From contig JBOFSQ010000015.1 in assembly GCA_051651625.1 (NCBI GenBank), positions 1-64,000 on the forward strand: DNA of 64,000 nt, given 5' to 3'. The notes beneath the pieces are model-generated. The model was not told where the DNA came from, did not search any database, and saw nothing but the letters and a program-made list of their open reading frames with translations. Of this stretch, positions 7,166 to 15,945 are shown piece after piece. The stretch comes from JBOFSQ01 sp051651625 (GTDB taxonomy: Bacteria > Planctomycetota > Planctomycetia > Pirellulales > Thermoguttaceae). Position 1 is the stretch's first letter, and every line of letters starts with the position of its first letter. Both the position numbers and the translations under genes were made by a program.

Positions 7166-9646
7166 ATGACAAATCAATTATGGGCAAAAAAACCGGAACA
7201 CGAAACATCCACACGCAGCGACAACGCTTGCCTGCTTTCGCACCTCAAGCTGACCTATGCGGCGGCGAAGGTGTTGCTCGATAAGACCGCTGAATCGCAA
7301 ATGGCGTTTCTCGGTCTTGTTGTACCCGAAGAGTACCGTTTACGGTTTCGACGCATCGTTCTTCTTGCGGCAGCAATCCATGACCTCGGAAAAGCAAACA
7401 ACCACTTTCAAGCGTTAGTGTGCGGCAAACAAGACAGCCAGTCAATACGACACGAGTGGGTACTGTATCTGCTGCTTCGGTTCTCGCCGCTTGGAAAATG
7501 GTTCGCCGACGCATTGTCAGTTGAGACTCGTGAGAACGACTTCACATTCGTCGTTTGGGCCGTCACGGGACATCACCGCAAAGAAGAAGGAGAAGAGACA
7601 AACGAACATCCGGGAGACTTGCGACTTCTCAGCAACCACCCCGACTTTGCCGCGTGTCTGGATTGGCTCGCCAGTCTCGAAGAACTTGCATTGCCACCAC
7701 GTCCCGACGAAATCGCGTCGTTGGTTGACGGTTCTATCTGCGTCTCACGGAAAAAGTCGATCAATCTTTCTGACGTACTCGCAAAGCCGGGACGTTCTGT
7801 CGAGATTGGACTTTACGCCAGCAAAGTCGAACCAGACAACGAATTCAGCGACAGCGACATGAAACTCATGGCTGCCGTCCGCAGTACTGTGATGGCGGCA
7901 GATGTCGTCGCCTCGGCACTCGCAGAGCGAGATTTTTTGATCACGGACGACGAAACCACGGAAACAGCGGTTCGCAAATGGGTCGATGAAACACTCGGCA
8001 CATTGCCGATGCGAGAACAGTATCAGCAAATCGTCTCGCTGCAACAACAAAAGATTGCGACAACAACTTCAAACGATTCTAGCAGTGACAACATCGCACA
8101 GCAACGCAGCGCGTTCCAGCACAAAGTTGCAACGTCGGAGAGTCGCGTCACGCTCGTGACGGCAGGATGCGGTAGCGGAAAAACACTCGCCGCGTGGCAG
8201 TGGGCGGAAAACAACTGCCGTCCCGATGGCAACCGACTCTTCTTCTGCTACCCAACAACCGGAACCGCCACCGAAGGTTTTCTCGACTACTTGATCGATG
8301 ACGACAACAAACTCGGCGATCTGCGTCACTCGCGCGCAAACGTCGATTTTCTTCTGCACGAACGCCTGCGACGTTTGCCTCCCGACGATACGAACGACGC
8401 AAACGAAGTGATTCGGTCACTCGATCTTTGGCGTACAGGAATCGTCTGCTGTACGGTCGATACGGTGTTGCGGTTTTTGGTGAGCGACTATTCTGGGCAC
8501 TTGTCGTTTCCCGCATTCACGCAAGGGATTTTTGTCTTCGATGAAATTCATTCCTACGACGAAACGCTCTTCGGTTATCTGATCAAGTTTTTGGAGATTG
8601 CACGCGGGGCGAAAATTCTGCTGATGACAGCGAGTCTTCCAAAAGCACGGCTCGAAGAAATCAAGCGAGTGTTGCGCAAGCAGCAAAACACGCTCAACGT
8701 CGTGACCGGTCCCGCACACTGGGAAGAAGTGCGGCGTTATCGAGTTTTGCAGTATTCAGACTCGTTTGACGAGGCGATGTCGCGGTATCGCGCTGACGAA
8801 AAAGTGTTGTGGATTTGCAACACCGTAGATCGCGCAATTCAAACGGCTGACAAAATTACCGAACAGATGAATGACGGTACTCGTCCAATCGTCTACCACT
8901 CGCACTTCAAATATGTTGACCGAAGCAAACGACACCAAAAATGCGTCGCGGCGTTTCGGCGAACGGGTGGCGCGATCTGCGTTACAACACAAGTTGCGGA
9001 AATGAGTCTCGACATCGACGCCGATTTTCTCGTCACCGAAGCCGCGCCGATCCCCGCAATGATTCAACGACTCGGACGACTCAACCGCCGCGCAGTCTGC
9101 GACAATCCCAAACCGTTTGTGGTACTGGAGCCGCCGCCAAACTCTCGCGGAGAGCGACTGCCATATTCGTTGAAAGATTGGGGCGAGTGGTTCGCCCAAA
9201 CTAACGATTGGCTCGCGCGACTCGGAAGCGAATCAATCTCCCAAGCCGACCTGACCACGCAGTGGGAACAGATCGCCAGTGAAACGCCAAAGCTCAAATC
9301 GAAAGCAAATGCACAATGGCTCGATGCGGGACCGTGGATGACACACGGACCCCTGCGAGATATTTCTACGGGATGTTCCGTGCTGTTGGATGAAGACATT
9401 GCTGCGGTCAAACACGGCGGACGCGCAGAGTACATTCGGCTAGTGATTCCGATGTCCAATCCGCCACGCGGGTTAGAAGAACACCTTCGCAAACACAAAC
9501 ACCCGATATACGGCTGCTACTTGCTCACAAACGGGCGTGGTATACAATACGATCAATATCTTGGTGGGCGTTGGGGAGATTTCGCAGATGTTTCTCCGTC
9601 CACGCAAGATGGTGTGCACACGATCAAGCCAGCAGAAATTTACTAG
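7166..9646 (+). CDS. cas3: CRISPR-associated helicase-nuclease Cas3 (HD + DExD/H)
   Basis: 826 residues from ATG 7166, chosen because ACGAGG lies 5 bases upstream; ATG 7148 is in frame but lacks a ribosome site. The N-terminal HD nuclease has HD at 72-73 (AAIHDLGKAN), then RHEW and TGHHRK. The SF2 helicase shows Walker A at about 334-340 (GCGSGKT), Walker B DEIH at about 459-462, motif III MTASLP, and motif VI QRLGRLNRR at about 633. Cas3 is recruited by Cascade and unwinds and degrades the target DNA. It heads the cas operon. All catalytic motifs are intact, so the system is probably active. Confidence 0.93.
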   Translation: MTNQLWAKKPEHETSTRSDNACLLSHLKLTYAAAKVLLDKTAESQMAFLGLVVPEEYRLRFRRIVLLAAAIHDLGKANNHFQALVCGKQDSQSIRHEWVLYLLLRFSPLGKWFADALSVETRENDFTFVVWAVTGHHRKEEGEETNEHPGDLRLLSNHPDFAACLDWLASLEELALPPRPDEIASLVDGSICVSRKKSINLSDVLAKPGRSVEIGLYASKVEPDNEFSDSDMKLMAAVRSTVMAADVVASALAERDFLITDDETTETAVRKWVDETLGTLPMREQYQQIVSLQQQKIATTTSNDSSSDNIAQQRSAFQHKVATSESRVTLVTAGCGSGKTLAAWQWAENNCRPDGNRLFFCYPTTGTATEGFLDYLIDDDNKLGDLRHSRANVDFLLHERLRRLPPDDTNDANEVIRSLDLWRTGIVCCTVDTVLRFLVSDYSGHLSFPAFTQGIFVFDEIHSYDETLFGYLIKFLEIARGAKILLMTASLPKARLEEIKRVLRKQQNTLNVVTGPAHWEEVRRYRVLQYSDSFDEAMSRYRADEKVLWICNTVDRAIQTADKITEQMNDGTRPIVYHSHFKYVDRSKRHQKCVAAFRRTGGAICVTTQVAEMSLDIDADFLVTEAAPIPAMIQRLGRLNRRAVCDNPKPFVVLEPPPNSRGERLPYSLKDWGEWFAQTNDWLARLGSESISQADLTTQWEQIASETPKLKSKANAQWLDAGPWMTHGPLRDISTGCSVLLDEDIAAVKHGGRAEYIRLVIPMSNPPRGLEEHLRKHKHPIYGCYLLTNGRGIQYDQYLGGRWGDFADVSPSTQDGVHTIKPAEIY

Positions 9647-9657
9647 CGAGCACAGCC

Positions 9658-10293
9658 ATGATTGTTGATGTCAAGTTTCTCATTCTTGCACGCGGCGGTC
9701 ATATTCCGGCGGATCACGGTTATCCGCTCTATTCGGCGGTGAGTCGCGTTCTCGCACAGATTCACCAAACTTCGGAGATCGGGATTCTCCCCATCAACGG
9801 TACGCAAACAGGTGATCGCGGTCTCTTCTTGACGCCCGAAAGCCGGTTGGTCATCCGCATTGACGCCGGCCAAATCAGTACCGTCTTGCCGCTCGCGGGA
9901 AAGACGCTCGGCATCGGAAAGACAACGCTGCAAATCGGTGTGCCATCGGTTCACGCCTTGATCTATGCTTCAACTTTGCGCAGTCGCCTCGTCACTATCA
10001 AAGGTTTTATGGAAGCAGAACAATTCAGCGAAGCGGTGCGGCGGCAACTCGATATTCTTGAAATTTCTCAAGAGGTAACGGTGCATATCAGAAAACGTCG
10101 CACGTTGCGGATACGCGACCGCGAAGTCGTCGGCTATGAAGTTTTCGTTGACGGACTGTCTGATACGGAGTCGCTGCGTTTACAAGAAGTCGGCATCGGC
10201 GGAAGACGCAAAATGGGATGCGGTCTCTTTCTGCCGTGGACAATGACGACACCAACGCCAACGACGACGAGAAAGGAGAAGAGTGATGGCTAA
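9658..10293 (+). CDS. cas6: crRNA-processing endoribonuclease Cas6 (Cmx6, type I-MYXAN)
   Basis: 211 residues from ATG 9658, 11 bases after cas3. The sequence starts with a ferredoxin-like strand (MIVDVKFLILARGGHIPADHG), contains the long VHALIYASTLRSRLV segment, and ends with a glycine-rich loop typical of RAMP proteins (EVGIGGRRKMGCGLFLP). It agrees with the MYXAN-subtype Cas6 family. Cas6 cleaves the repeat RNA below its hairpin, here likely leaving the 8-base handle UUGAGCAC. The His in the N-terminal region is a possible catalytic residue. It overlaps cmx8 by 8 bases. Confidence 0.85.
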   Translation: MIVDVKFLILARGGHIPADHGYPLYSAVSRVLAQIHQTSEIGILPINGTQTGDRGLFLTPESRLVIRIDAGQISTVLPLAGKTLGIGKTTLQIGVPSVHALIYASTLRSRLVTIKGFMEAEQFSEAVRRQLDILEISQEVTVHIRKRRTLRIRDREVVGYEVFVDGLSDTESLRLQEVGIGGRRKMGCGLFLPWTMTTPTPTTTRKEKSDG

Positions 10294-11932
10294 AAAAACA
10301 ACGACGAAACTACCGCCGCCACCAACTTCGTTAACGATGCGACTCGGTGCGCCGGGAATGTCACCGCTGCACCGTGCGGGACTCGGCGGACTCGCGGCAA
10401 CGCTGCGAGTCCTCGACACTATGAAGAAAGAAAATCACGACGAATACCCGTTCACTGCGCCGCTGTGGCGAGAAGATTTTCGCTGGGAAGTCGGCAAAAC
10501 AGAAGTCACGCTCCACTTCGGCGAACCGCAAAACGCTGCACCGTTCCTCGAATGGCTCTTCCAGTTTGCGTTTGGTCTGAAAGACGGACTCATCTTTCTC
10601 CCCGGACAATACAAAGTCGGGAACTCGCCGCCACCAGTAGAAGTACGGGCGCGATTGCAAGACGGGATCACGCTCACGTTTTTGCAGTACGGACCAAGCC
10701 GGACTCTCGGTAGCACAAAGGAAGTTCGCTACGATGTTGACGGTAAAGAAGTAGTATTCACGATCAAGGAGTGCCTTGATTATCCGCATCAAACAGCTTG
10801 GAAGGATGAAAAGTGGACGGACGAAAACGGGCTAAAGTCGAACGCCCATGCATTAAAAGGGCAGTCCTACCCCGGTGCCGTTGTGCGACATTGGAAGTAT
10901 GAAAAGCAAACGCAAATCGCGCAACCAATCGCGTTGGCCTTGCCGCTTCAGTTTGCGTTGGTGGGTACGTTGTCGCTACCGATCAATCGCGGCGTGGGCG
11001 TGCTCCTCGTTCCCTATATCGACGACTTAACCACGTTCGCCAAAGATCGCTGGCGTGTGACGCCGTACTCATCGAAAGAGATGCGCGTCGCCAGTCTCGG
11101 CGATGCAGCGTTGCAGTTTGAAATCCGTCGGCGAGGCGAAAAGATTCAGCAATATCTCGACCTTGCAGGTTGCGACGCCATTCGGTTTCGACCAATGCCG
11201 TGGTCAACGCAGCAAAAGTCGCGTGCTGAAGTGTTTTCGGTGAAGGGTATCGACGATGACACACTCACATTTTACGACCGCGTGCTGGGGTATTTGCCGT
11301 CGCGTGTCGCCGAAAAAAAAGAGAGCGTCAAAGAGGGACGCGGCAAAAATGCGGTCACGTCGGAAGTTGTCAAACGTTTTTGGACAGACTCCGTAGTGCG
11401 ACCATTCATTGCCGACAATGTGGCGCAGGGGAAGCACTGGTTTACCGGTTTTGCGCGTTGGGTGAACGCCGTTGATCCGGCGACAAACAAACCGTTTCAC
11501 GAGAAAATTAACTTTGAAAGGAAAGGGTTTTATCAGATGATTCACGACGAAAAACTAAACTGGAAATTGGACGGTGCCAAGCCGCTTGTTCTCGCCGTTC
11601 AAGAATCGCTCCGTCGCCTTTATGGCAAGGTGGCTTCAGCGAATGGAGTGTCGAAAGGCGGAATATCAAACCGACTTGAAGGCGAGTACGATAAATGGCG
11701 ACTCGCCTTTTCGGGCGCGAAGACTGCTGAACAATTTCGCTACGCTTTGAGCGATATGTTCAGCCGCGCAAAATCTGTTCCGTCGCTGCAAGGTGACTGG
11801 GAATCGGTCACAAAGTTGCTCCTCACAGATTGGGAAGCGGCTCGCGATCTGGCACTGATTGGGCTTGCCAGTTATCAAGGCAAAGAGAAAGACGCTCCCA
11901 CCAACAACGAAGAAGAAGCGACCACAAAATGA
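10286..11932 (+). CDS. cmx8: Cascade large subunit Cmx8 (Cas8-type, type I-MYXAN)
   Basis: 548 residues from ATG 10286, with AAGGAG upstream inside the end of cas6. Recognisable by position and by family-like segments (PLHRAGLGGLAATLRVLD near the N-terminus, GVLLVPYIDDLTTFA, KGGISNRLEGEYDKWRLAF near the C-terminus). The MYXAN large subunit corresponds to DevT/Cas8 in Myxococcus and recognises the PAM and recruits Cas3. The C-terminal helical part may act as the small subunit, since no separate cas11 is present. Length is usual for the family. Confidence 0.82.
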   Translation: MAKKTTTKLPPPPTSLTMRLGAPGMSPLHRAGLGGLAATLRVLDTMKKENHDEYPFTAPLWREDFRWEVGKTEVTLHFGEPQNAAPFLEWLFQFAFGLKDGLIFLPGQYKVGNSPPPVEVRARLQDGITLTFLQYGPSRTLGSTKEVRYDVDGKEVVFTIKECLDYPHQTAWKDEKWTDENGLKSNAHALKGQSYPGAVVRHWKYEKQTQIAQPIALALPLQFALVGTLSLPINRGVGVLLVPYIDDLTTFAKDRWRVTPYSSKEMRVASLGDAALQFEIRRRGEKIQQYLDLAGCDAIRFRPMPWSTQQKSRAEVFSVKGIDDDTLTFYDRVLGYLPSRVAEKKESVKEGRGKNAVTSEVVKRFWTDSVVRPFIADNVAQGKHWFTGFARWVNAVDPATNKPFHEKINFERKGFYQMIHDEKLNWKLDGAKPLVLAVQESLRRLYGKVASANGVSKGGISNRLEGEYDKWRLAFSGAKTAEQFRYALSDMFSRAKSVPSLQGDWESVTKLLLTDWEAARDLALIGLASYQGKEKDAPTNNEEEATTK

Positions 11933-11990
11933 GTTGCCGCTTTTGACGCCAACCATCCATTTTCACGAACTTCACAAAGGAGATTGACCG

Positions 11991-12917
11991 ATGACGCTTC
12001 ACGTTTTCGCAAACGCTGTCACACCGTATGGGACAGCATCAAACAACCGTGGTGAAACCGATGGCAACACCACCACGCTCCAAAAACTGGTTTGGAAGTC
12101 GAGTGTTCACACGACCGTCAGTGCGGAGGCGATTCGCTTTGCGTTGCGGCGTCTCTTCCGCGAAGGTGGCGACGAGACAAACCGTTATTGGGACGAGTCG
12201 CAGCAAGCCAACGCTTGGAACGATCCGGAGTTCAAAAGCTGGAGCGAAGGATCGCTAGTGTCCACTTTCATAGACGACGATTTGCTTGGCTACATGCGTG
12301 CCGACGCCGCGAAAGACGAGGCGAAAGCTGGAACAGCAACCATTCGCCGCGCGGTGCTTGAAATCACAAGAGCGGTTTCACTCACTCCTTGGCACGGAGA
12401 CGTTTCGTTTAATGCGGCGTCGCCGGGTGCTACGCCGTCGGCAGCCAAAAACAAAAAGGATGCGGGATCGAGCAAACAAAATCCAGTTCCTTACGGTGCC
12501 GAGTTGCACGCGACTCGTTACCAGTTTGGATTGGCGATGACACCGAATCGGCTTGCGGTTACGGAACGTGCGCAAAAGGCACTTCAAGCGATAGGTGCGC
12601 TTCGTTGTGTTGCGGGGAATCACGGACGGTTTTTGTATGACTTCTCGCCGGAAGTGATCGTGATTCGTATTACCGACGATCCCGCGCCGCGGATTCTCTA
12701 CTGCTTCGACACTCCAGATGGCGGCAAAACTGTTTCGGCGGACGCGCTCTTGTCGCGCATTGAAACGGGCGACATCGTGCCGAACGAATTATTTGTTGGT
12801 GTCTCCGATATGAACGCTCCTATTGTCGCCGAGTTGACGAAGCGTAACGTTGCGGTGACTGGTGTGCGCAAGGCGATTGACGACGCCAGCAAGAAAATCG
12901 CTGGCACAAAATCTTGA
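11991..12917 (+). CDS. cas7: Cascade backbone Cas7 (DevR family)
   Basis: 308 residues with a strong AAAGGAG ribosome site. The N-terminus (MTLHVFANAVTPYGTASNNRGE) and the segments SSVHTTVSAEAIRFALR and SPGATPSAAKNKKDAG follow the DevR/Cas7 pattern. The glycine/lysine insertion in the middle (about residues 140-165) would be the flexible thumb that touches crRNA. Cas7 subunits form the helical filament along the crRNA spacer. It sits between cmx8 and cas5, the normal order. Confidence 0.88.
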   Translation: MTLHVFANAVTPYGTASNNRGETDGNTTTLQKLVWKSSVHTTVSAEAIRFALRRLFREGGDETNRYWDESQQANAWNDPEFKSWSEGSLVSTFIDDDLLGYMRADAAKDEAKAGTATIRRAVLEITRAVSLTPWHGDVSFNAASPGATPSAAKNKKDAGSSKQNPVPYGAELHATRYQFGLAMTPNRLAVTERAQKALQAIGALRCVAGNHGRFLYDFSPEVIVIRITDDPAPRILYCFDTPDGGKTVSADALLSRIETGDIVPNELFVGVSDMNAPIVAELTKRNVAVTGVRKAIDDASKKIAGTKS

Positions 12918-12935
12918 TGCGAGGAGAACTGCAAT

Positions 12936-13592
12936 ATGCTTGGAATCAAGGTCTCTGTACCGATAGCGTCATTCCGCAAGGGGATGGCGCGGCAATATCT
13001 TGAAACGTATGAACTGCCGCCGCCTTCAACGTGCTACGGTTTTCTCCTCTCGTTGGTTGGAGAGACCAAACGTGAATCGCACTGCGGTGCGCGGGTTGCT
13101 CCAGCGGTGTTGCACGCGGGAGAAGTTGGTGTCGTGCTGCGGACGATGTGGCGAATCAAAACCGCGAGCAATCACCCCGGTTGTGGTAACAACAAAACTC
13201 CTGACTATCAGCAACTTTTGACGAACACCGAACTCTTGATCTGGCTCGACAGCTCTGACGAAACGCCGACGGATGGTCGTGACACGTTAGAGGTTCGCGT
13301 TAACCGCGCGCTTGATCCCAAGACGCGCGGCGCGGTGGAGCGTTTTGGTGGGTTATCACTTGGCGAAAGTGTACATTTGGTTAATGACGTGTCGATTTTT
13401 TCGGTAGTGCCCTGCCCTGCTCTGCGGCAGAAAATTTTCTTGCTTGCGGAAGATGGACTGATGACATTACCGGTTTGGGTAGACCACGTCGGGAGCGACA
13501 AAACGCGGTACGCGACGGGCGACTTGTTGGATTGGGCAACGTGCGAAGCTCCGTCATGCGAACGAATGCCGCAGATTGTTAGCGGCGTGTGA
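12936..13592 (+). CDS. cas5: Cascade subunit Cas5 (DevS family)
   Basis: 218 residues starting 18 bases after cas7 with a GAGGAG ribosome site. The N-terminal FRKGMARQYLETYELPPPST and CYGFLLSLVGE segment is characteristic of Cas5/DevS. Cas5 binds the 5' handle of the crRNA and caps the Cas7 filament. Since a separate Cas6 is present, Cas5 need not cleave crRNA here as it does in type I-C. Confidence 0.87.
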   Translation: MLGIKVSVPIASFRKGMARQYLETYELPPPSTCYGFLLSLVGETKRESHCGARVAPAVLHAGEVGVVLRTMWRIKTASNHPGCGNNKTPDYQQLLTNTELLIWLDSSDETPTDGRDTLEVRVNRALDPKTRGAVERFGGLSLGESVHLVNDVSIFSVVPCPALRQKIFLLAEDGLMTLPVWVDHVGSDKTRYATGDLLDWATCEAPSCERMPQIVSGV

Positions 13593-13636
13593 TGGTTGCC
13601 GTTCTTTGAAAATCGGGTAGCGAAAGAAGGTGCTCA

Positions 13637-15313
13637 ATGACGCAAACAGAACAAAGCACAACGCCGTCTGTACCAGAAGAGCCGCTGCGCATAATGTCGC
13701 TTCACGCCTTGGCATATTGTCGGCGGTTGTTCTATTTGGAGGAAGTTGAGGAGATTCGCGTGGCGGATGCCCGCGTTTACGCAGGCAGAACGCTGCACGA
13801 AACTCTAGCCGACGGTAAGCTGATGACGGAAGTTGAGATGACCGCTGAACAGCTTGGGCTGGTCGGTAAGATCGACTGTATTTGTCGCCGGAATGGATCG
13901 CTGATTCCGTATGAACACAAACGCGGGCGATCACAGCGACTTGATGGCAAGTCAACCGCTTGGCTCGGCGACGCTGTTCAGGTCGCTGCTTATGGAATGC
14001 TGATCGAAGAAGATCGTGGAATCGCCGTCACCGAGGGACGTATTCGTTACCACGCAGAAAACGTAACAGTAACTGTGCAGATCGACGAAACATTGCGTCA
14101 AACGGTTCTTGATCTCATCGCGGAAGGACGCCGTTTGCGAAGTTCCACGGAGCGACCGGATGTCACGACGCACGAGAAACGGTGCATCAAGTGTTCGCTC
14201 GCACCGGTATGTTTACCGGAGGAAGAACGGCTTGCGCGTGATCCAGGACACAAAACGCTTCGGCTATTTCCAGAGCAGCGTGAACGGTCAATGGTTCATG
14301 TACTCACTGCGGGAACGCAGATCGGAAAGTCTGGTGAAACGTTCGTTCTTACGTCAACAGACCTACCGACTCGCAGCATTCCTGTAGCCAATGTTGATGG
14401 TTTTGTTATTGACGGATTTTCGCAAATAACAACTCAAGCGTTGCAACTTTGTGCGGTCAATGACATTGCTGTTCACTGGCTTAACTCTTCCGGATCGTAT
14501 ATGGGCAGCTTCAGTGCTGGCACGGGACCCGTACAGCGACGCATTCGACAATACAATGCACTCGGTGATGATGCTCTACGTTTGCGATTGACTCGCAGAC
14601 TCGTTCACGCAAAGATCGAACAAACGTTGCGTTATGTGTTGCGGTGTGTTCGTAGTGAGTCGGATTCAGAAGGTTTGCGTAATGACAAGACCGTTCGTCG
14701 GGCGGTCACACAAATTCGTTCGTATTTGAAAGCAACTGCCCGCGTCGACAACATCGAGTCGCTCCGTGGGCTTGAAGGCGCGACCGCAAAGGAGTATTTC
14801 AAACTGCTACCTAAACTTTTGAGGGACGAAGTACCACCCGAAATGATCCCGAGAGGAAGATCACGCCGGCCTCCAAAAGACCGTTTCAACGCGGTCTTGA
14901 GTTATCTTTATTCGCTTCTGTACACCAATGTTTTGCAGTCTATTATGTCTGTTGGTTTAGAGCCGGCATTCGGTTTCTTTCACACGCCGCGTAGTTCTGC
15001 TCCGCCGTTGGTACTCGACTTGATGGAACTTTTTCGCCTCATACTGGCAGATATACCGCTAATTGGGTCTGTGAACAGGAAGCAGTGGGACATTCACACC
15101 GATTTTGAGATTGTCGGTGAAAAGGTTTGGCTTTCACGCGAAGGAAAACGTAAAGCGATTGAACTTTATCAACGGCGGCTACAAGACACTTGGAAACATC
15201 CTGTCATCGGGTATTCTCTATCGTATGCTCGTATGATTGAACTGGAGGTACGTCTGCTGGAGAAGGAATGGACTGGCGATGAAGGACTGTTTGCAAAGTT
15301 TCGGATTCGATAA
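13637..15313 (+). CDS. cas4-cas1: Cas4-Cas1 fusion, spacer acquisition
   Basis: 558 residues. Residues 1 to about 200 are Cas4-like: a first Cys in YCRRLFYLEE, GKID and YEHKRG of the RecB-like nuclease, and three clustered Cys in CIKCSLAPVC, together an iron-sulfur site. Residues from about 215 are Cas1, with metal ligands plausible at Glu in TAKEYFK, His in FGFFHTPR, and the acidic pair in LDLMELFR. Cas1 integrates new spacers with Cas2; Cas4 trims prespacers at the PAM. The fused form is typical of MYXAN and type I-G loci. All key residues are present. Confidence 0.92.
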   Translation: MTQTEQSTTPSVPEEPLRIMSLHALAYCRRLFYLEEVEEIRVADARVYAGRTLHETLADGKLMTEVEMTAEQLGLVGKIDCICRRNGSLIPYEHKRGRSQRLDGKSTAWLGDAVQVAAYGMLIEEDRGIAVTEGRIRYHAENVTVTVQIDETLRQTVLDLIAEGRRLRSSTERPDVTTHEKRCIKCSLAPVCLPEEERLARDPGHKTLRLFPEQRERSMVHVLTAGTQIGKSGETFVLTSTDLPTRSIPVANVDGFVIDGFSQITTQALQLCAVNDIAVHWLNSSGSYMGSFSAGTGPVQRRIRQYNALGDDALRLRLTRRLVHAKIEQTLRYVLRCVRSESDSEGLRNDKTVRRAVTQIRSYLKATARVDNIESLRGLEGATAKEYFKLLPKLLRDEVPPEMIPRGRSRRPPKDRFNAVLSYLYSLLYTNVLQSIMSVGLEPAFGFFHTPRSSAPPLVLDLMELFRLILADIPLIGSVNRKQWDIHTDFEIVGEKVWLSREGKRKAIELYQRRLQDTWKHPVIGYSLSYARMIELEVRLLEKEWTGDEGLFAKFRIR

Positions 15314-15342
15314 AAGCAGCAGAACTAATTGGGGTAGACAAA

Positions 15343-15630
15343 ATGTCGAAAAAATGGTATCTTGTTGCTTACGATGTTCGTGACCCAAAGCGGCTTCACA
15401 AAACAGCGAAAAAACTACTCGGTTTTGGAACTCGTGTGCAGTTGAGTCTGTTTCGATGTCGCCTTACCAAACAAGACCTTGAACGTCTAAACTGGGAGCT
15501 GTCGAAAATTTTAGACGAGGAAGACGATCTTTTGATCGTGGAAATATGCGACCGTTGTGCGACTCGCATTCGTGATAGTTCTGGCAAAAGGGACTGGACT
15601 GAAGAGGTAAAAACGTTTGAGATTCTGTGA
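15343..15630 (+). CDS. cas2: CRISPR adaptation protein Cas2
   Basis: 95 residues. The N-terminus WYLVAYDVRDPKRLHKTAK carries the first-strand Asp of Cas2 (YDVRD), and RVQLSLFRCRLTKQDLERL follows the family. It dimerises to bridge two Cas1 dimers during spacer integration. It is the last gene of the operon, 29 bases after cas4-cas1, and is followed by the leader and the array. Confidence 0.93.
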   Translation: MSKKWYLVAYDVRDPKRLHKTAKKLLGFGTRVQLSLFRCRLTKQDLERLNWELSKILDEEDDLLIVEICDRCATRIRDSSGKRDWTEEVKTFEIL

Positions 15631-15945
15631 TTGTGTTTCGCGGAATGGTTCGTTGGTTTTGCGTTATTTTTCAAGCAGCAACGTTTTTCGCAGCTATTGT
15701 TCGCCACGAGACGAATTGTGTCCGTGATTTGCAGGGATAATCGCTGTATTGAGATTGCCATAGATACTTGTTTTTTTGAAGTCGTATCGTTTTGTTCTGT
15801 AGTTTTCTGCGTCAAATCGTTTTGTTTGACAAAAGAAGTTTGCTATCTAACCCAAGAAACCACTGACCTTGATAACGTTAGGAGTTGAGTACCTTGAATC
15901 CGTTTCTCGCAAACGCCGCTTTTTGCGGGGTTTGAGAGGGGAGCG
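15631..15945 (+). promoter_or_regulatory. CRISPR leader region
   Basis: 315 non-coding bases between cas2 and repeat 1, rich in T runs (GTTTTGCGTTATTTTTC, TTGTTTTTTTGAAG). The array is read in the same direction as the cas genes, because the only degenerate repeat is at the far end. This makes the stretch the leader and the site of new spacer insertion. A TTGACA lies near 15827. It also holds the half repeat listed separately. Confidence 0.65.
15871..15945 (+). ncRNA. Candidate crRNA-like element: degenerate half repeat plus hairpin
   Basis: Bases 15871-15892 (GATAACGTTAGGAGTTGAGTAC) match the last 22 bases of the CRISPR repeat at 18 positions, including CGTTAGG and GTTGAG. The first 14 repeat bases are absent. 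The next 53 bases run to repeat 1 and contain a G/C-rich hairpin (CAAACGCCGC-TTTTT-GCGGGGTTTG). This resembles the repeat/spacer pseudo-pairs of crRNA-like regulatory or antitoxin RNAs described near type I cas genes. It could equally be an eroded old repeat. Confidence 0.4.
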
